DNA from: Zhengitettix transpicula
Taxonomy: Eukaryota; Arthropoda; Insecta; Orthoptera; Tetrigidae
Direction: 5' to 3'
DNA: 64,000 bases
Assembly (NCBI GenBank): GCA_037074705.1
Contig: CM073590.1
Location: 41,811,895 to 41,875,894 of the forward strand
Position numbers and translations under genes: made by a program
Shown: piece after piece, positions 1-12,420 of the stretch
Numbering within the stretch: position 1 is the first letter of the stretch
Layout: each line of letters begins with the position of its first letter
Notes under the pieces: generated by a model
What the model was told of the DNA's origin: nothing
The model's input: only the letters and a program-made list of their open reading frames with translations
Databases searched by the model: none

Positions 1-530
1 CTCGCATGTCCAAGTCCATCTGATTTTTCCTATACGGATCCCAGCATGCCGCACCATATTCCATTAGTTAGCGCACTAATTATAGATAAGTCATTTCCCT
101 TTTTGAGAGACCTCATTACAAAGGGCAAAGTATTCCATGCTTTCCTTGTAGCATAGTTTACCTGTTCCTCCCACCCCAGCTTACTGTTAAAATAAATGCC
201 TAGGTATTTATATTTCCTCTCCTGGGCCACTGTTTCCCCTTATATATAGGCATATTGTAGGCAAATGGTATAACTGATCGCCTTACTTTTGCCATTGTTA
301 ATTTTCATTTTATTCCGCTTAGCCCATGTGCTTAGTATATCTAAGTCGTTTGGGAGAACATCTACGTCATGCTTACAACGTGTTTTCCTGTACATTACAT
401 CTGTAAAAATTCGGACATTTGAATTTATACCAAATCGTTGATGGGACAATAACCAATCCCTGTGGGATTCCCGATGATACAGATCCGAGTTCCGAAGTTT
501 CTTTCACGATTTTAACTTTTTGTAGCCTGT
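1..530 (-). pseudogene. LINE reverse transcriptase fragment (jockey-like), broken
   Basis: Read on the minus strand, three blocks follow in the order expected for a non-LTR reverse transcriptase. Near 470-500 a GIPQGLVIVP peptide matches the GVPQGSVLGP motif, with the following LLF-type residues missing before INDL. At 240-449 LPNDLDILSTWAKRNKMKIN and GKSKAISYT match the region after the catalytic motif. At 30-230 KYLGIYFNSKLGWEEQVN matches the thumb region. The catalytic F/YADD is reduced to FTD, so the enzyme is dead. Frames shift between blocks. The family assignment rests on motif order. The element runs off the window's left edge. Confidence 0.8.
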
Positions 531-3500
531 TTTTTAAAATATCTACAAATTAATACTTTATATGTCTGCTGAGGCCGCACATCAGGGCCGAAACTAGTTG
601 TATTTTAATTATAGTTTATTTAAATATATTTTGTTATGTTGGCTGTCCATTTCTTAAATTATTTTTATACAGATGTAAGTGGAAAAAAATTTAAATACTT
701 CTATCCATCGACTTTTTCATAATAAAATATTATTTACAATGATTTCTATCAAAGTGTGACATGAAACTTTGACCACTATAGACAATACAATTATGACTCA
801 CATATTTCGTGTCAAATCTGTTACTTTAAACTACTTGATTTCGTTTGGACTTTATATTGTTTTCAGTCCATGATGAAATCCCGAGTACGTTTGTTGACTA
901 ATAGTTTCATTTTCTAATATTTCTATTCAGTAACGAGCATTCTCCCATAATTTAATCTATAGGAGTAATCACAAATGGAAAAATATCATTTCAGGCTTTT
1001 AATATTTGTAACTCATAATGTTGGATCAATGTGTGTAAACTTCTAGCATAGGCCTTAAAATTATTTCGTGTTCTGTTTTCTGCACTTCGGTAGCAAGACA
1101 TATAAAACCGCCCGCTTCTATATTATAGTCAATTCAAAGTTCAGATACTTCAACTCAAGTATAGATCACAAAATACAGCTACGCGTTTCTTAGTAGGTCA
1201 AACCAAGGATCAGTTTGGCATTTCCTCGGTTCACGTCGATTGCTTCTTTGAAACTTTTACCCCGCCATTCTCCAAATTCTTACTCTAAGTATATAGAACA
1301 GTTGTTTTACATCAGATTTTACCTTCCGACAAGTTTCGTCTGATTAATTATTCGTCTATTTGAATCGTGAAATAGTACTGAAAAATATCAGTCTTCTGTT
1401 CTCTTCATCGCTCTACAAAAAATACAATAAAAATTACTTCATTTTGAGCTGACGACACTTTATAAATACAGTAAAAATTGTGTGAACGACCTCATGAAGG
1501 GGACAATTCATCGTTATTGTTGTTTATCTTGTGAACCCAAGTCAAATCATTAAGGTAAATCAATGCGAGTGACGCCATTTCCCATAAATGGCCAAATGAA
1601 ACGGAGGATACAACCGGGAGTAGTTGTCACACTGGTCACGTGCTTCTCCAAATTCTGAAAGTGTCGTGTAAGTTGTCAATCTGGCTGCCGCGTCTTTTGT
1701 TAATTGTCTTCATGGACTGTGTACAGTTCAAAGTAACAGGAGATTGTGAGACTCAAGAACGCTTCGGAAAAAAACCATTCCTTTTACGAGCATTTTTTCA
1801 CCTCAGAAAAAAAGATACAATAAATATTTTAAAAATACATTTTTTCACTCTCTATGGTTTTTTTTCCTAACTTTGCATGTTTTAAGTTGGCTGTCCGGCT
1901 CATTCCTACTACTTGCTGTCTAACTCCCCTTCAGTTGCAAAGGTTCGCTGGTCGCGTATTTTCTTTGATTATTCATTCCATTTTGAATTTTCTTGAACGA
2001 TTTTGTAAACTTGTGCTCAATCTTGTTGTTGATGATCTTCCTCTTACCCGGAAACACATCTTTGGCGGATGCGGTCGCAGGAAAGGTCATCTCTTTCCTT
2101 ATCCTTTTGTTTACCGGTGTTGTTTAAGTCGTTTTGTGTCCTTAGCAACGAAACTAAAATCGTGTCACTCAGGTAAAACAGTATAACCCAAGGTGTTCAC
2201 TCGAGTAGATTTAAATTTACTTTCTGCTTGTCAGGAGGCACAATCTAAGGAATCGGAAACGACAATGTCGTATAATAAATTGATTTAATATTTCACTCTC
2301 GTCGTCTACTTCTTCTTGTGATCCCATTATACGTATAAAATAACGAATATTCACAGTCGTATTCATTGAGGTGACAGAATGCATTTGTCTGAAGAAATCA
2401 TGGTGAATCATAATTGAAATGTAAAGCACAGTAGAAAGTAATAATACGAGAAATGGGAACAATCTTACGCCTTAAATCAGATAATAGACGAAGTGTGATG
2501 GAGCAATTTGTGTGATATGAAAACGTTGGAGCCAAAAGGAAAAAAGTGGTCGTGTTAGTCAAAATTGTATAAGCTATTTAAAGCGTTCAGTGAGCGCCAC
2601 ACTAGGTCTTTTTCTTCATGAATTGTATAGAAATAAGGCCAATAAATACATAGGAACGTCTTCTGGTGTAACTCTAGGAAGTATTAGAGAAAACAAAAAT
2701 TCAACTTCGAAATATTTCAATCAGTTTATACATTAAATATTATGTTTCCGCTTTTGACACATTTCACACAACTTATAAAGTAAAACATTTCAATTTGCAT
2801 TTCAATTAATTGAATATCGAAGGCTGAATTATCTATGAATACCTTTAACGATTCCCCACGTTTACCACAAGTATCGGAGAATTACTTAATCATTAAAATC
2901 CTTTCTGATGTAGCAGTGTTTTATGTTTACATGCGCAGATATTTTGACAATGGTGTTTTGATACACAGGCACATATTCAGTAACTCTTGACTTTCTCTTG
3001 AAGTGATTCTTTAGTGTGTTTTAGTCTCTTTGTAGGCAAATAAATTCATATATCGCGTCAGTGAAATAAACGCCAACTTATGGTCGCAGAAAGGAAAGAG
3101 GCTTTGAAGAGAAATTAAGTTTGGGGAGACTGGAACGGTTTTGGGCTCCAGTATTTGCTTTTGATTCCAGCCTGGTGCCCTCTTCCGAGCCTGCCACCCT
3201 AAACGAATATGACATCAAACTATCTTTAATTCTCCAAGAGTCAAGCTGTTAACTGCGTTAGACAGGACGTTTGAGTAATATCATACTCATGCAATGAAGA
3301 AGGAAATTTCTTTATAATTTATATTATTTTTTTGACTTTTCGAAATGTCTGTGTACTAATATGACAATACTTTAGTTCTCTAATAAAATATATTGTTCAA
3401 TTCAATTCAAAACTATTCCCTATTTGTTATTACAACTTTTTCTTTGATATTTCTATTCGACGACTCAAAAACATAAATAGGCAATTTCGCAAAGAACGTT

Positions 3501-4001
3501 TAAGGATGAATAATGAAGGTAATAAAATGTTTATTGTACTGGATAGTTATTACACGTGTGCATGATGTCAAAGACCCCAGACTTATGAAATTAGTTGTCC
3601 ATTTTTCAAATCAGCATAATCTATTCTGGATACTTAAGTAATAAATCTAAATAATTTGAAAATTACTATTATCACCTACTTCTATTCCAAATTTTTATGA
3701 GGCATTTATTAATAAACATGATATTTAATTCTTCATAAATTAAAATAACTAATATGAAAAATTTTGTGAAATTAATTTTTAAAAGATGTTGCTTTTCTAT
3801 AAGTCACCAATTTATAATTTTTTTTTTAATTTTCTCCACATTTATTTGTTAAAATTAGAAATTTATTTAAAAAAATATAAATAGGTAAGTGATAAAAACA
3901 CATGTGATATAAACGTCATATAATAAATATAAGTCATAATAACGTTAAATTAAGAAAAAAATATATTAAATGTCTTTTTAATTAGATGAAATAACCAAAT
4001 A
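531..4001. other. AT-rich stretch without recognised gene
   Basis: I see no coding signature, tRNA or clear transposon. The open frames at 1640-2186 and 2217-2462 have no recognisable motif. A CArG-like decamer CCATAAATGG lies at 1582-1591, 45 bases before a CACGTG E-box (about 1637). Either could be a regulatory site or chance. Confidence 0.5.
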
Positions 4002-4182
4002 CAGACAAAATTAAGTGATGATACATATACCACACAACGTTCATGGGATCCTTGTCACTTTCGTTCGTAAATGTGAGATTGTGTCGCTCCTGGCTCTCGT
4101 GTTCATTTCCAGTCACCTGACGAAAGGCACAAGGATCCCAAAAACTTTCTGTGTTGTTTATATCATCACTTAATTTTGTCTA
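4002..4182. mobile_element. Foldback MITE, family M1, copy 1
   Basis: The two ends are inverted copies: CAGACAAAATTAAGTGATGA at the left and its complement ending in TAATTTTGTCTAT at the right. The homology extends outward through AATTAG/CTAATT-type flanks. There is no open frame, which fits a non-autonomous DNA transposon of about 180 bp. The same terminus occurs at 13297, 19331, 28150 (inverted) and 57632. The superfamily is not determined. Confidence 0.7.
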
Positions 4183-5817
4183 TTACAACTAATTAAAATA
4201 AAGTAATAAAACTAAAACTTTAATATAGAAAAAATTGACAAATTTATACATAGATTAATTACACAATCTAGAAAACGAAATATTTTATTTACAACTAAAA
4301 CCTAAGCCAATCAACAGATACTTAAGAAAGGCAGTCTCCCAATTATCATTCACTCTTCGTTTTGCTCGATGAATTTTTGCCATTGGAAATTACTGAAACA
4401 GAGGAACAAAGGCATAAATATTAATCGAACAAATATACATAATTTTGGTAGACAAGATTATTTAGCATGCTATAGAAATGTTATAAAAAACTTAAGAAAT
4501 GAGGTAATTTGTAAAGATAATAAATACAATTTTAATGCAATTTCGACAATAGTTTAGGTGGATTCAAACATAAAGTCTGATAATTTAAATCACGATTTAC
4601 ACATATAGAAAAATTTTGTACGGAAATGAATCAGAACGGAAATTCGCATATGAAGACAGATATTTGAGGAAATCCAGGGGGCCAGAGTTAGTGTGATTAG
4701 ATTCCAAACACATCCAGTGCCCAGTAGTTTCATTACCAGTGTCATAAGTTTGTGATGATCTTCGGCGTTGATAGTCCACAAATTCGATTTACCAGCTAAT
4801 CCAATTAATCTTTGTCAATGAATATTTAAGCGTACGCAAATAAGGCCACTATCCCGTGTTTCTACATATAGCTATTCACACCTTTGTTGCTGGTGTGTAA
4901 CTAGGAATTATCTGGCTCGCCAATTCTGCATGAACTCTTGATTCAATGTAAATGAGCGAAATTCATATGAGTGGCGTCCTGAGCTAATGGGGTGGTGTTC
5001 AAACCCACTGACTCTAGCTCTGTTAACAAGGAGGTAAAGTATATCCACATAGCTTTAAAGCCACTTTTTGTTATAGGGTAGTCTTATACGAAGTACTTCG
5101 AACTGCCTTTCTCGTTTTTATTAATGGAAATAGTATATATTAACTGATGTTATTATTTTAACACGAGCATAAAAAGTAATAATTGAATCTTCCCAAAAAT
5201 GCATTCATAAAATAATTAACTTAAATCTCCATCATTGTAAATGAAAAAAATTACGTCTGATTGAAAATAATGAATAAGAAAGATAGCCAATACTGAAAAA
5301 AAAGGTAATGTAAATACCTTTTTTGTCTGTATTAGTTATATTTTTTATTCTCCATCATTGTATTCATTTCATTGTAACTTTAAAATAGATCTAGTATTAG
5401 CCTGAAATATATTCCAAACGATTTCCCATACGATTTGTTAAATTTATGCAAAGTTATGACAATATTAGGAATGTAGTTTATGATTTTAACTTAATTTGTC
5501 ATATATAAAAGTATTTAAAACTATTAGTAGCTAGTAGCTTAGTAGCTACAGAAAAACAATTTATTATGCTTATCGGTTAAATATAAGTTTCTTTGAGTTG
5601 AGATAGATATTGCATACTTTTCAATTAAGTTATTGCTCAATTTTAACCAGGAAAGTTGTGTTTCTTCTGATTAAATGGCTGATGTGGTGATATTTAGAGT
5701 AAGCCTTAAAACTGTTGAAAACAAAATCACAGGTATACTAAAATGATTTATTAAATTTCAAAGAATCTCCCGATTAATACGTAGATTTCCATCCTGAATA
5801 CATATGGTGGTTAAATG
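4183..5817. other. AT-rich stretch without recognised gene
   Basis: I see only short unmatched open frames (for example 4369-4557 and 4590-4781) and simple AT-rich sequence. A box-B-like GTGTTCAAACCC near 5000 has no convincing partner box A. Confidence 0.5.
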
Positions 5818-6152
5818 GCAAGTTAAATGTAATAATTAAACTCAGTGACATCCATAACCTTGGATTTTACTCCAATCTCAGTTTATTCGCGTTATTTTGT
5901 TGTAACGCCCCTCCACACCCACCCTTAAGAGTGCTCCTTTCCCACGCTATGGGTCGAAATTATACAAAGGTAACATCGGTAAAAATACTATCAATCTCTT
6001 TGACCCCGATAAATATTTATCCGACTGAAATATCGGCCGTTTTAGCATCTTTGAAAATGTCCGTCCCCGTCCACCTCCGCTCCTGAGGGTGGTAGACGTG
6101 TCTCACCCCGACAGTGTTTGTTTCGTGTCGCAAAGAAAACGTGTATGTTTCT
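5818..6152 (-). mobile_element. 275-bp-unit repeat family (family R), inverted arm
   Basis: The complement of this stretch carries the landmarks of the family seen at 20.3-25.9 kb: the AATAACGCGAATA/GATTGGAGT block, the GGGTGTGGAGG block, the ATAAATATTTATCGGGGTCA block and the header piece ACACTGTCGGGGTGAGACACG. It ends where a forward copy begins, so the two are head to head. No coding frame is seen. Confidence 0.75.
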
Positions 6153-6740
6153 TATACAAATCTACACCGGTGGAACAAATTTCATCAAATTTCGTGGAAA
6201 TGTTCAAACATGTTAAACGGTCCATATTTGTGTGAATAAATATTTGTCGGGTCATGACATTAATAGTATTTCTACAGATGTTGTTTGGGTATAATTTCAA
6301 TCCCTTTCGGCATGGGAGGGTAGCACGCTTAAGGGTGTGGGTGGAGGTTCATTACATGAAAATAACGCGAAAACAACCGATATTTGAGTCAATTGGGGTT
6401 ATAGATGTCACTATGTTTGTTTATGTGCTATCTGGGCAACGCACAGTTGGTAGGCAACGGCGGTCAGAGGTGGGCGGGGGTAGAAATTTCCAAACATGTT
6501 AACCGGCCGATATTTGCGTCGAATAAATATTTTTTTGTGTCAATGTCAATGAGATTCATAATATTTCTCTAGATGTTCTCTGTATATAATTTCAACCCCT
6601 ATCGGAATAGGATGTGAGCACAATTTGGGAGAGGATTCGAGGTGTGTTACATAAAAATAACGAAAAAGTAACCGAGATTGGGGTCAAATCGGGAGTTACG
6701 GATATATGACAACCCGGGCAACGCCGACCAGGCAGCTAGT
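6153..6740 (+). mobile_element. 275-bp-unit repeat family (family R), forward arm
   Basis: It starts with the family header TATACAAATCTACACCGG, skips directly to the TTCAAACATGTTAAACGG block, runs through two units (AAAATAACGCG near 6360 and AAAAATAACG near 6654) and ends with GGGCAACGCCGACCAGGCAG followed by CTAGT. That closing string resembles the ends of common insect repeats of uncertain class. The 82-codon frame at 6254-6502 is only repeat read-through. Confidence 0.75.
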
Positions 6741-7565
6741 CATTTAATAAATGGAAATTTCCAGTAATAGATTTTAATCAATCTTGGAAAATAATCTTGG
6801 TTCATAACAATACGTTTTCTTCTTTTGAAAACAATCCTATGCAGTAGAACTACTCGAAGCGTAAGTATATTAGTATCGTAATAAATAAAGAAATTGAATG
6901 CAATAATATAAAAATAATGTTCCGAGTATATGGAAATTTTTCTATTATTCATTCTGAAATTTGAGTTGTGTGTTCTTTCCAAATGATGTAATATAAAACA
7001 CTCATAGCATATGGTGTAGGTTGGAAAATTGATCGAATAATACAATGGCCCATATTAAATCACCGAATCTTTTGTTTACTAATTTATAAATTATTATTTT
7101 ATTATATACTTTTTATTTATTATAACTTCATGAATATAAAATTTATAATAAAAACCGATAAGCGGGAAATTGATTAAAATATCGGAGTAAAATATAAAAT
7201 TTAACAGTCAACAATTTAAATGAAAAAATTAATTCTTCAATTTCAAAACATTAATTTAGTATTTTGCGAAGAGTTTGACGGTTTAATTATTCATTTGTAC
7301 AAATAAAAATATTTTACTGAAACCATTTGAATTTTTACAAATTTCTCACATATAAGTTTTTTTATATAAATTTTATATTAAATAAATTATATACTTAATA
7401 TAAATTTATATAAATATAAGGCAATTAGACGTGGAACTTTTTTGGTTTATGGACTGTTTAAAATTTCGATGTTTCAGATGTTATTGAATTTTTTACAATG
7501 TTCTCTCGTGCAGGCAGATAATATTGTAATTGTAACTGGACCGCAGGTGCGAGGGGGGGGGGGCT
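6741..7565. other. AT-rich stretch without recognised gene
   Basis: Very AT-rich. The 101-codon frame on the minus strand at 6740-7045 has no recognisable motif and starts against the repeat border. A run of about ten G residues around 7552-7563 sits at the 5' border of retroposon copy A. Confidence 0.5.
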
Positions 7566-7680
7566 AGTAACCCTTGGCTACCTTCCTCTACCCTTCCGCA
7601 TCCCCCCTTTCAAATCCCTTCCTATGCTATTAAAGGGGAGTTGCCCAACGTGGATTACCCTCATGTTGCCCTAAAAATAA
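7566..7680 (+). mobile_element. A-tailed retroposon (family P), copy A, 5'-truncated
   Basis: This is the 3' end of a family with seven copies in the window. In sense orientation it reads CTACCCTTCCGCATCCCCCC, then GGGGAGTTGCCCAACGTGG, ATTACCCTCATG and TTGCCCT, followed by an A-rich tail at 7672-7680. The tail identifies the plus strand as sense. Only the last 110 bases are present, typical of 5' truncation during target-primed reverse transcription. Confidence 0.8.
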
Positions 7681-9114
7681 TTGCTCTTACTGTATTTCCG
7701 TAAAATAGACACGTACCTACTGCAAACCAATGCAGACAAAATGACAATTCCCCGACAGAACAAATAAATTTTGGGCAAGTTGAATGAATATTTGTGCATT
7801 AATGTTTTCGAGACATTTTGAAAATTAATGGTTAGTTTTTAAAATCTATTGAGTTTATAATTTATGTAATTTACAAATTTATATAATTTTTTTTACATGC
7901 GAGATCCTTGTTAAAATGTAAATGGGTGAATAAAATATTTTTATTTGCACAAATTAATATGTAAAACCGTCGAAAGCACCGCAAAATTCTAAATTAAAGT
8001 TTTGAAAATGAAGACTTAGTTTTTTCACTTGAATTGTTGATTGGTTAAAAATATTTGGGTAAATTATAAAATTTAACAATTTATTATTTTTATAGTCTTT
8101 TATCACTTCAGTCAGTGTAATTTGAAAATCCAAAATTTTCGTTACGAGATTATGTCGGTGAAGAATAAATTACCAAAATGTATAAAGTGTACACCCCTCA
8201 TATTCACCCCTAAATTCAACGCTCCTTAAAATAAAATTTGTGTGTTGAATTCATAGTTTGAGCGTCTGAAAACGGTAACAGACTGAACCTAAAACGTGTG
8301 TTCATGGCCCCGCCCAACGCATTTCAGTTGTCAGGTGTTCCTGATTAAACCACAATTCCAATTAACCTGTAGCTAAGTTAATCAATGACATGTTCGGCAC
8401 ACAACAATCTGCCTAAAGACATGAAGCGCAACACACAAATGACACTGAGCAAATAAACGCTTCAAACAACTACCACAAACTTTGTTAGTTACTCCGTTGC
8501 ACTTGATTTTGCGGCGTTGTTCTCTACTGTTTGCGTATATGATTGCTGTATACTAGCAGTACTCCTAAAGTTACATTCTCATACTTTGTTGTTGTGTGAA
8601 CCACCTTCGCTTCATTCTTATGTCATTTCAGCTACATTTCTGCTTATTAATACATTGCAATAATTTTTATGCTGTTATAATGGCTGTTGTCTAGAATTCG
8701 TTATTTATTTACTTATCAATAGTAAACAAAATTCGCAACTCCTACAAAATGTAATTAATACTCGTTTCAATCCAATCATGTGTGTTTCATATATAAATTA
8801 ATTTCAATCGCAAATTTAGACGAAAATATTTGGTAATAATATTTCATCGAATAATTTTATATAATCATTAAAAGTTTGTGATAGACTTAATACATTCAGG
8901 GCAGTCATCAGTATAAGACAGTCACTAGAATGATGTTTAACTAGAACTAATACAAAATTATTTATGAGGATTGCTTTTTAAATAAAGTCTCGGGAAATAA
9001 ATCTAAGATGATCTGGAAAGTAATATTGTCTTACTGATAATGTATACTAATAATCTGCATAATAACTATTTTAAAGTTATTTTACCTCAAAATTGTTGCC
9101 CACATTTTAAATTA
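7681..9114. other. AT-rich stretch without recognised gene
   Basis: No coding frame longer than 60 codons, and no tRNA or repeat that I recognise. Confidence 0.5.
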
Positions 9115-9573
9115 TTTTTTTTTTGGGCAACAGGCTACATGAGGGTAATCCACGTTGGGCAACTCCCCTTTAATAGCATAGGAAGGGATTTGAAAAGGGG
9201 GATGCGGAAGGGTAGAGCAAGGTAGCCAAGGGTTAACTATGGCCCCCGGGCTATATTTTAAGGATCCTACCCGGCATTCGCCTAAAGAAATGCAGGGAAA
9301 ATCCTAGAAAAACCTGCATCAGGTAGGTCGGGCATTGGGTACTTGTCCCACGCCCTTCCGATAGCGGGAGAGGAGTTTGCTGTGGGGACGCAGCATTCCC
9401 TTCTCCGTGCCTCGACCAGTTTAGGAGGCAGCTGGCCGACTATTCCAATGGGAATAGCGGACAACTCTTACCGTATGCCCAAGGTATATGACCCCGGAAC
9501 ATACACCTCTCAGAACATGCATATGTGCCTCGGCTTGTGGAAACCTTGGTTAAAAAACGGAGAGGAAAAGGCA
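9115..9573 (-). mobile_element. A-tailed retroposon (family P), copy B
   Basis: The plus strand begins with a T run (9115-9124) followed by GGGCAACAGGCTACATGAGG. Sense is therefore the minus strand, with the A tail at the low coordinate. It is one of the longest copies, reaching from the 3' tail through the GGATCCTACCCGGCATTCGCC core to a segment near 9560 also present in copy E. In sense, a 60-codon frame (9464-9282) is open. Its 5' limit abuts the T run of copy C, so B and C form a tandem pair about 475 bp apart. Confidence 0.85.
9282..9464 (-). other. Conserved open frame inside retroposon copy B
   Basis: The sense strand encodes a 60-residue frame containing IPIGIVGQLPPKL, GRAWDKYPMPDLPDAGF and FPAFL. 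The same frame is open in copy C (9755-9937) and, with related sequence, within a 145-codon frame in copy E (47213-47650). Copies F and G carry stops or shifts. I do not recognise the peptide. It may be the residue of a LINE-encoded protein or merely a GC-richer stretch with few stops. Confidence 0.35.
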
Positions 9574-9574
9574 T

Positions 9575-10045
9575 CTTTTTTTTTTTTTTTTTTTTTAGGG
9601 CAACAGGCTACATGAGGGTGATCCACATTGGGCAACTCCCCTTTAATAGCATAGGAAGGGATTTGAAAAGGGGGATGCGGAAGGGTAGAGGAAGGTAGCC
9701 AAGGGTTAACTATGGCCCCCGGGCTATATTTTAAGGATCCTACCCGGCATTCGCCTAAAGAAATGCAGGGAAAACCTTAGAAAAACCTGCATCGGGTAGG
9801 TCGGGCATTTGGTACTTGTCCCACGCCCTTTCGATGACGGGAGAGGGGTTTGCTGTGGGGACGCAGCTTACCCCTCGCCATGCCTTGGCCAGTTTAGGAG
9901 GCAGCTGGCTGACTATTCCAATAGGAATAGCGGACAACTCTTGCCGTCCAAAGGTAGCCCCTTAGTATCTCTCCTACAAGGTTCTGCCTGCGAGAAAAAA
10001 CATCCCTCGAAGGTATTGCCTACGAGAGATTAGCCCTCGCAGACT
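9575..10045 (-). mobile_element. A-tailed retroposon (family P), copy C
   Basis: A 22-base T run (9575-9596) precedes AGGGCAACAGGCTACATGAG. The body is nearly identical to copy B through the CTTGTCCCACGCCC and GGAGGCAGCTGGC blocks. It then diverges near 9950 into a segment with repeated TACRAG/GCCTGCGAGA words up to about 10045. The long uninterrupted tail suggests it is the youngest copy here. It has the same sense strand as B. Confidence 0.85.
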
Positions 10046-11981
10046 CGCGATTAAATTATACTTACTCTTCGAATTTCTCAATACGACTTTGAGACCGATG
10101 TACAGGATTTTTAAGTTGGGTAAAATTATTTTTATTTACATTGTATTTTAATTTACTATTATTAATGCAAGTTACATGTTAGTTTCTACTATAAGATACT
10201 TGTTATAAAGTAAATAAATCTATACATATAAATGTGAAGATTGTGAAATAGTAAAAATGATTTTTTCTTTCAATAATCCTTAAAGAATTGTTAATTATAC
10301 TACTAGACGTATAAGTGAACTAGCCCATTGAATCTAACTTTAGATTTTAACGGTTAATTTAGAAAGCAAGACTGGTATTCAACATTATGTGGATGCCATG
10401 TCCATAATTTCATTAGGACTATTTAAAATAACGTCTTTTTTAGATTATATCCTAAATTGTGTGCGCTCGACTTGACGTTTCGCTACCCACAAGTAAGTTT
10501 AATTTTTGTTTTCGTTCTAGAAAACAATTATTTACTATGCAATATGATTATTTACTGTAACGACACGGGAATGCTACACCCCATCACTTTCAACCCAGCA
10601 AGATTTATATTGTGACTTTCTCATAGATTTTGATGATTTTAAAAGGAATTTGCATGACTAGTCCTGACGTGATTCCAGACAAAACGAGTAATTTTTATTG
10701 ACTAACAAAATAATATTTTATAATCAACCTTTCAAATTCGGACTACTATTTTTTATAATTATAAAGTGTGGACAATTTCTATCGTTTAAACCTTCACATG
10801 AAGGTTAATATCTATTTCCAATGTAACATTTAGTTGACAATATTTTTGCCCAACTGGGGAGTTTAGCGTCGCATAACACCGTGAATTACCAGTAATATAT
10901 TTTTTATTAAAGAAATTCGTAAATTAATTATTTAACCTCTATGTTTTAATAGTACTACGTGGCTTAGTAATTTATGCCGTATAATAAACTTTTTCGATAA
11001 TATTTGATCGGTTTTGTAGCGCTGAATCTCTTGTCTGTTGTTGTTGTACTTGGTTGAAAGACACAAGTGCTGTTTTCCATAGCGTCCGCTGCCATATAGG
11101 GCAATTGAAGGAAACGAACTGTGAGTCGGGAGACCTAACTGGCTCTTCCCGCATGAAACGATGTTCGCTATTGGCGGAGTTTTTATGCTTGGGCCCAATC
11201 TACGTGATCGGAGGGGACAGGAATAGATAGAAGCTATCTCAGCCCTATGGGTGAGATGTCGTGAGATATTACGCTTTGTGTGCCCCGACAAGAAGTGCTC
11301 CTTGTAATAAAGCCTGGCCACCCCTGCCTAATGGCCGGATCGTCATGGGGATGCTGCGTCCCAAATAACACTTTACAACGCGATTTTGCAAACAGTCGCG
11401 AAAGAAACACTTTCAGCCGTTTCATTTGTATTCCTAATACTGCTGCATATAAAAGGGAATACGTCATAAAACAACACGGATTAATATCGATTTTAGAAAA
11501 CTGTTTTTAAATTGTCAAATAGGTTTTTTCTATAAACCAACAAAACAGAATCGTATGTAATAAGTTACACGTTTACATGTGTTTTTTGAATCATATGACG
11601 CATAATAACATTGATTATATAAAGCAAAAATCACTTAAAAATTCAATTTTTAAATATACTCTGCCCAGTAGAACAATCCACAATTAGTTGTAACAGATAA
11701 CCCTTAAAAATCCTTGATGTATTAAAGAACAAAACATGACCTATGAATTCTGTTGCCGAATTAGAATATAATATCTTATATGATTCCGTGATCATTGCTA
11801 CATACGGTCGTACGTTCGGTTAGCCATCAAAACCAGAGCATCCATACGTTGTTTAAATCACGCCATTGTTTTATAATTATAAAGGGAAATCAGTCCTCCT
11901 CTCTATTCAGAAAATTAATGTCATCAAATAAAAATTAGAATTTCAGTTCGAATATTTTCACGATCGATGTGAGCGTATCCA
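10046..11981. other. Stretch without recognised gene
   Basis: The segment 10932-11470 is somewhat richer in GC and holds a 129-codon minus-strand frame with no motif that I can match. A splice-like block at 10444-10492 (preceded by CTTTTTTAG, followed by GTAAGT) has one open phase, but nothing links it to neighbours. Confidence 0.4.
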
Positions 11982-12420
11982 ACACGAGGGCGAGTCAACA
12001 AGTACTAATAAAAAACATTATTTTGGGTTAAGTCGTCATTATTTTTCAAATTTTCACCTCGCCCGAAGTTCTTCCAACTTTTTCTGAACGTCCAAAAAGT
12101 AAGTTTTCGAAAGATTCTCAAAGTTTGTCATTAGCTTTCTTGCTCAACGTGAATGTTTTCCGGCGAGTCATTTTTTCAAGTTCGGAAATAGAAAAAAGTC
12201 GCAGAGGGGCAAATCTGGATAAACAGTAGTTGCAGCAACGGCTTTAAAATCGACTCTTTTTGCCAGCGAAACTGCATTCGTGATAGAATAGCAATTTCTT
12301 CACAGTCAAATGTTGACTTTTCTTCTTTACTTCTTAGCTCAAGAGGTTCTATAACGACGCATAATATTCCTTATTAATCGTTCGTCCTGTTTCTATATAG
12401 TCGACGTGAATAATTACGGA
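11982..12420 (-). pseudogene. Mariner transposase, C-terminal half, broken
   Basis: On the minus strand, HVDYIETGRTINKEYYASL (about 12412-12355) matches the mariner block before the second catalytic aspartate. PDLPLCDFFLFPNLKK (about 12215-12170) matches the SPDLAPCDFFLFPKLK block holding the third aspartate of the D,D34D triad. The HQDNAP motif is degraded to YHEC and several stops interrupt the frame. The low-coordinate border near 11982 reads ACGAGGGCGAGTCAACAAGT, which resembles a mariner-type terminal repeat. The transposase half before 12420 is not recognisable. Confidence 0.85.

Noticed and set aside
1582..1591. CArG box CCATAAATGG as a functional site
   Set aside because: A single ten-base match in AT-rich DNA is expected by chance. 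No promoter context.
4965..5035. Box-B-like string GTGTTCAAACCC suggesting a SINE
   Set aside because: No box A at the proper distance on either strand.
10444..10492. Splice-bounded 49-nt block, CTTTTTTAG ... GTAAGT, open in one phase
   Set aside because: In AT-rich DNA such pairs occur by chance, and no neighbouring exon or promoter supports it.
10932..11321. 129-codon minus-strand open frame
   Set aside because: No motif, overlapping open frames on both strands, and no splice or start context. Its length is not exceptional among the chance frames here.
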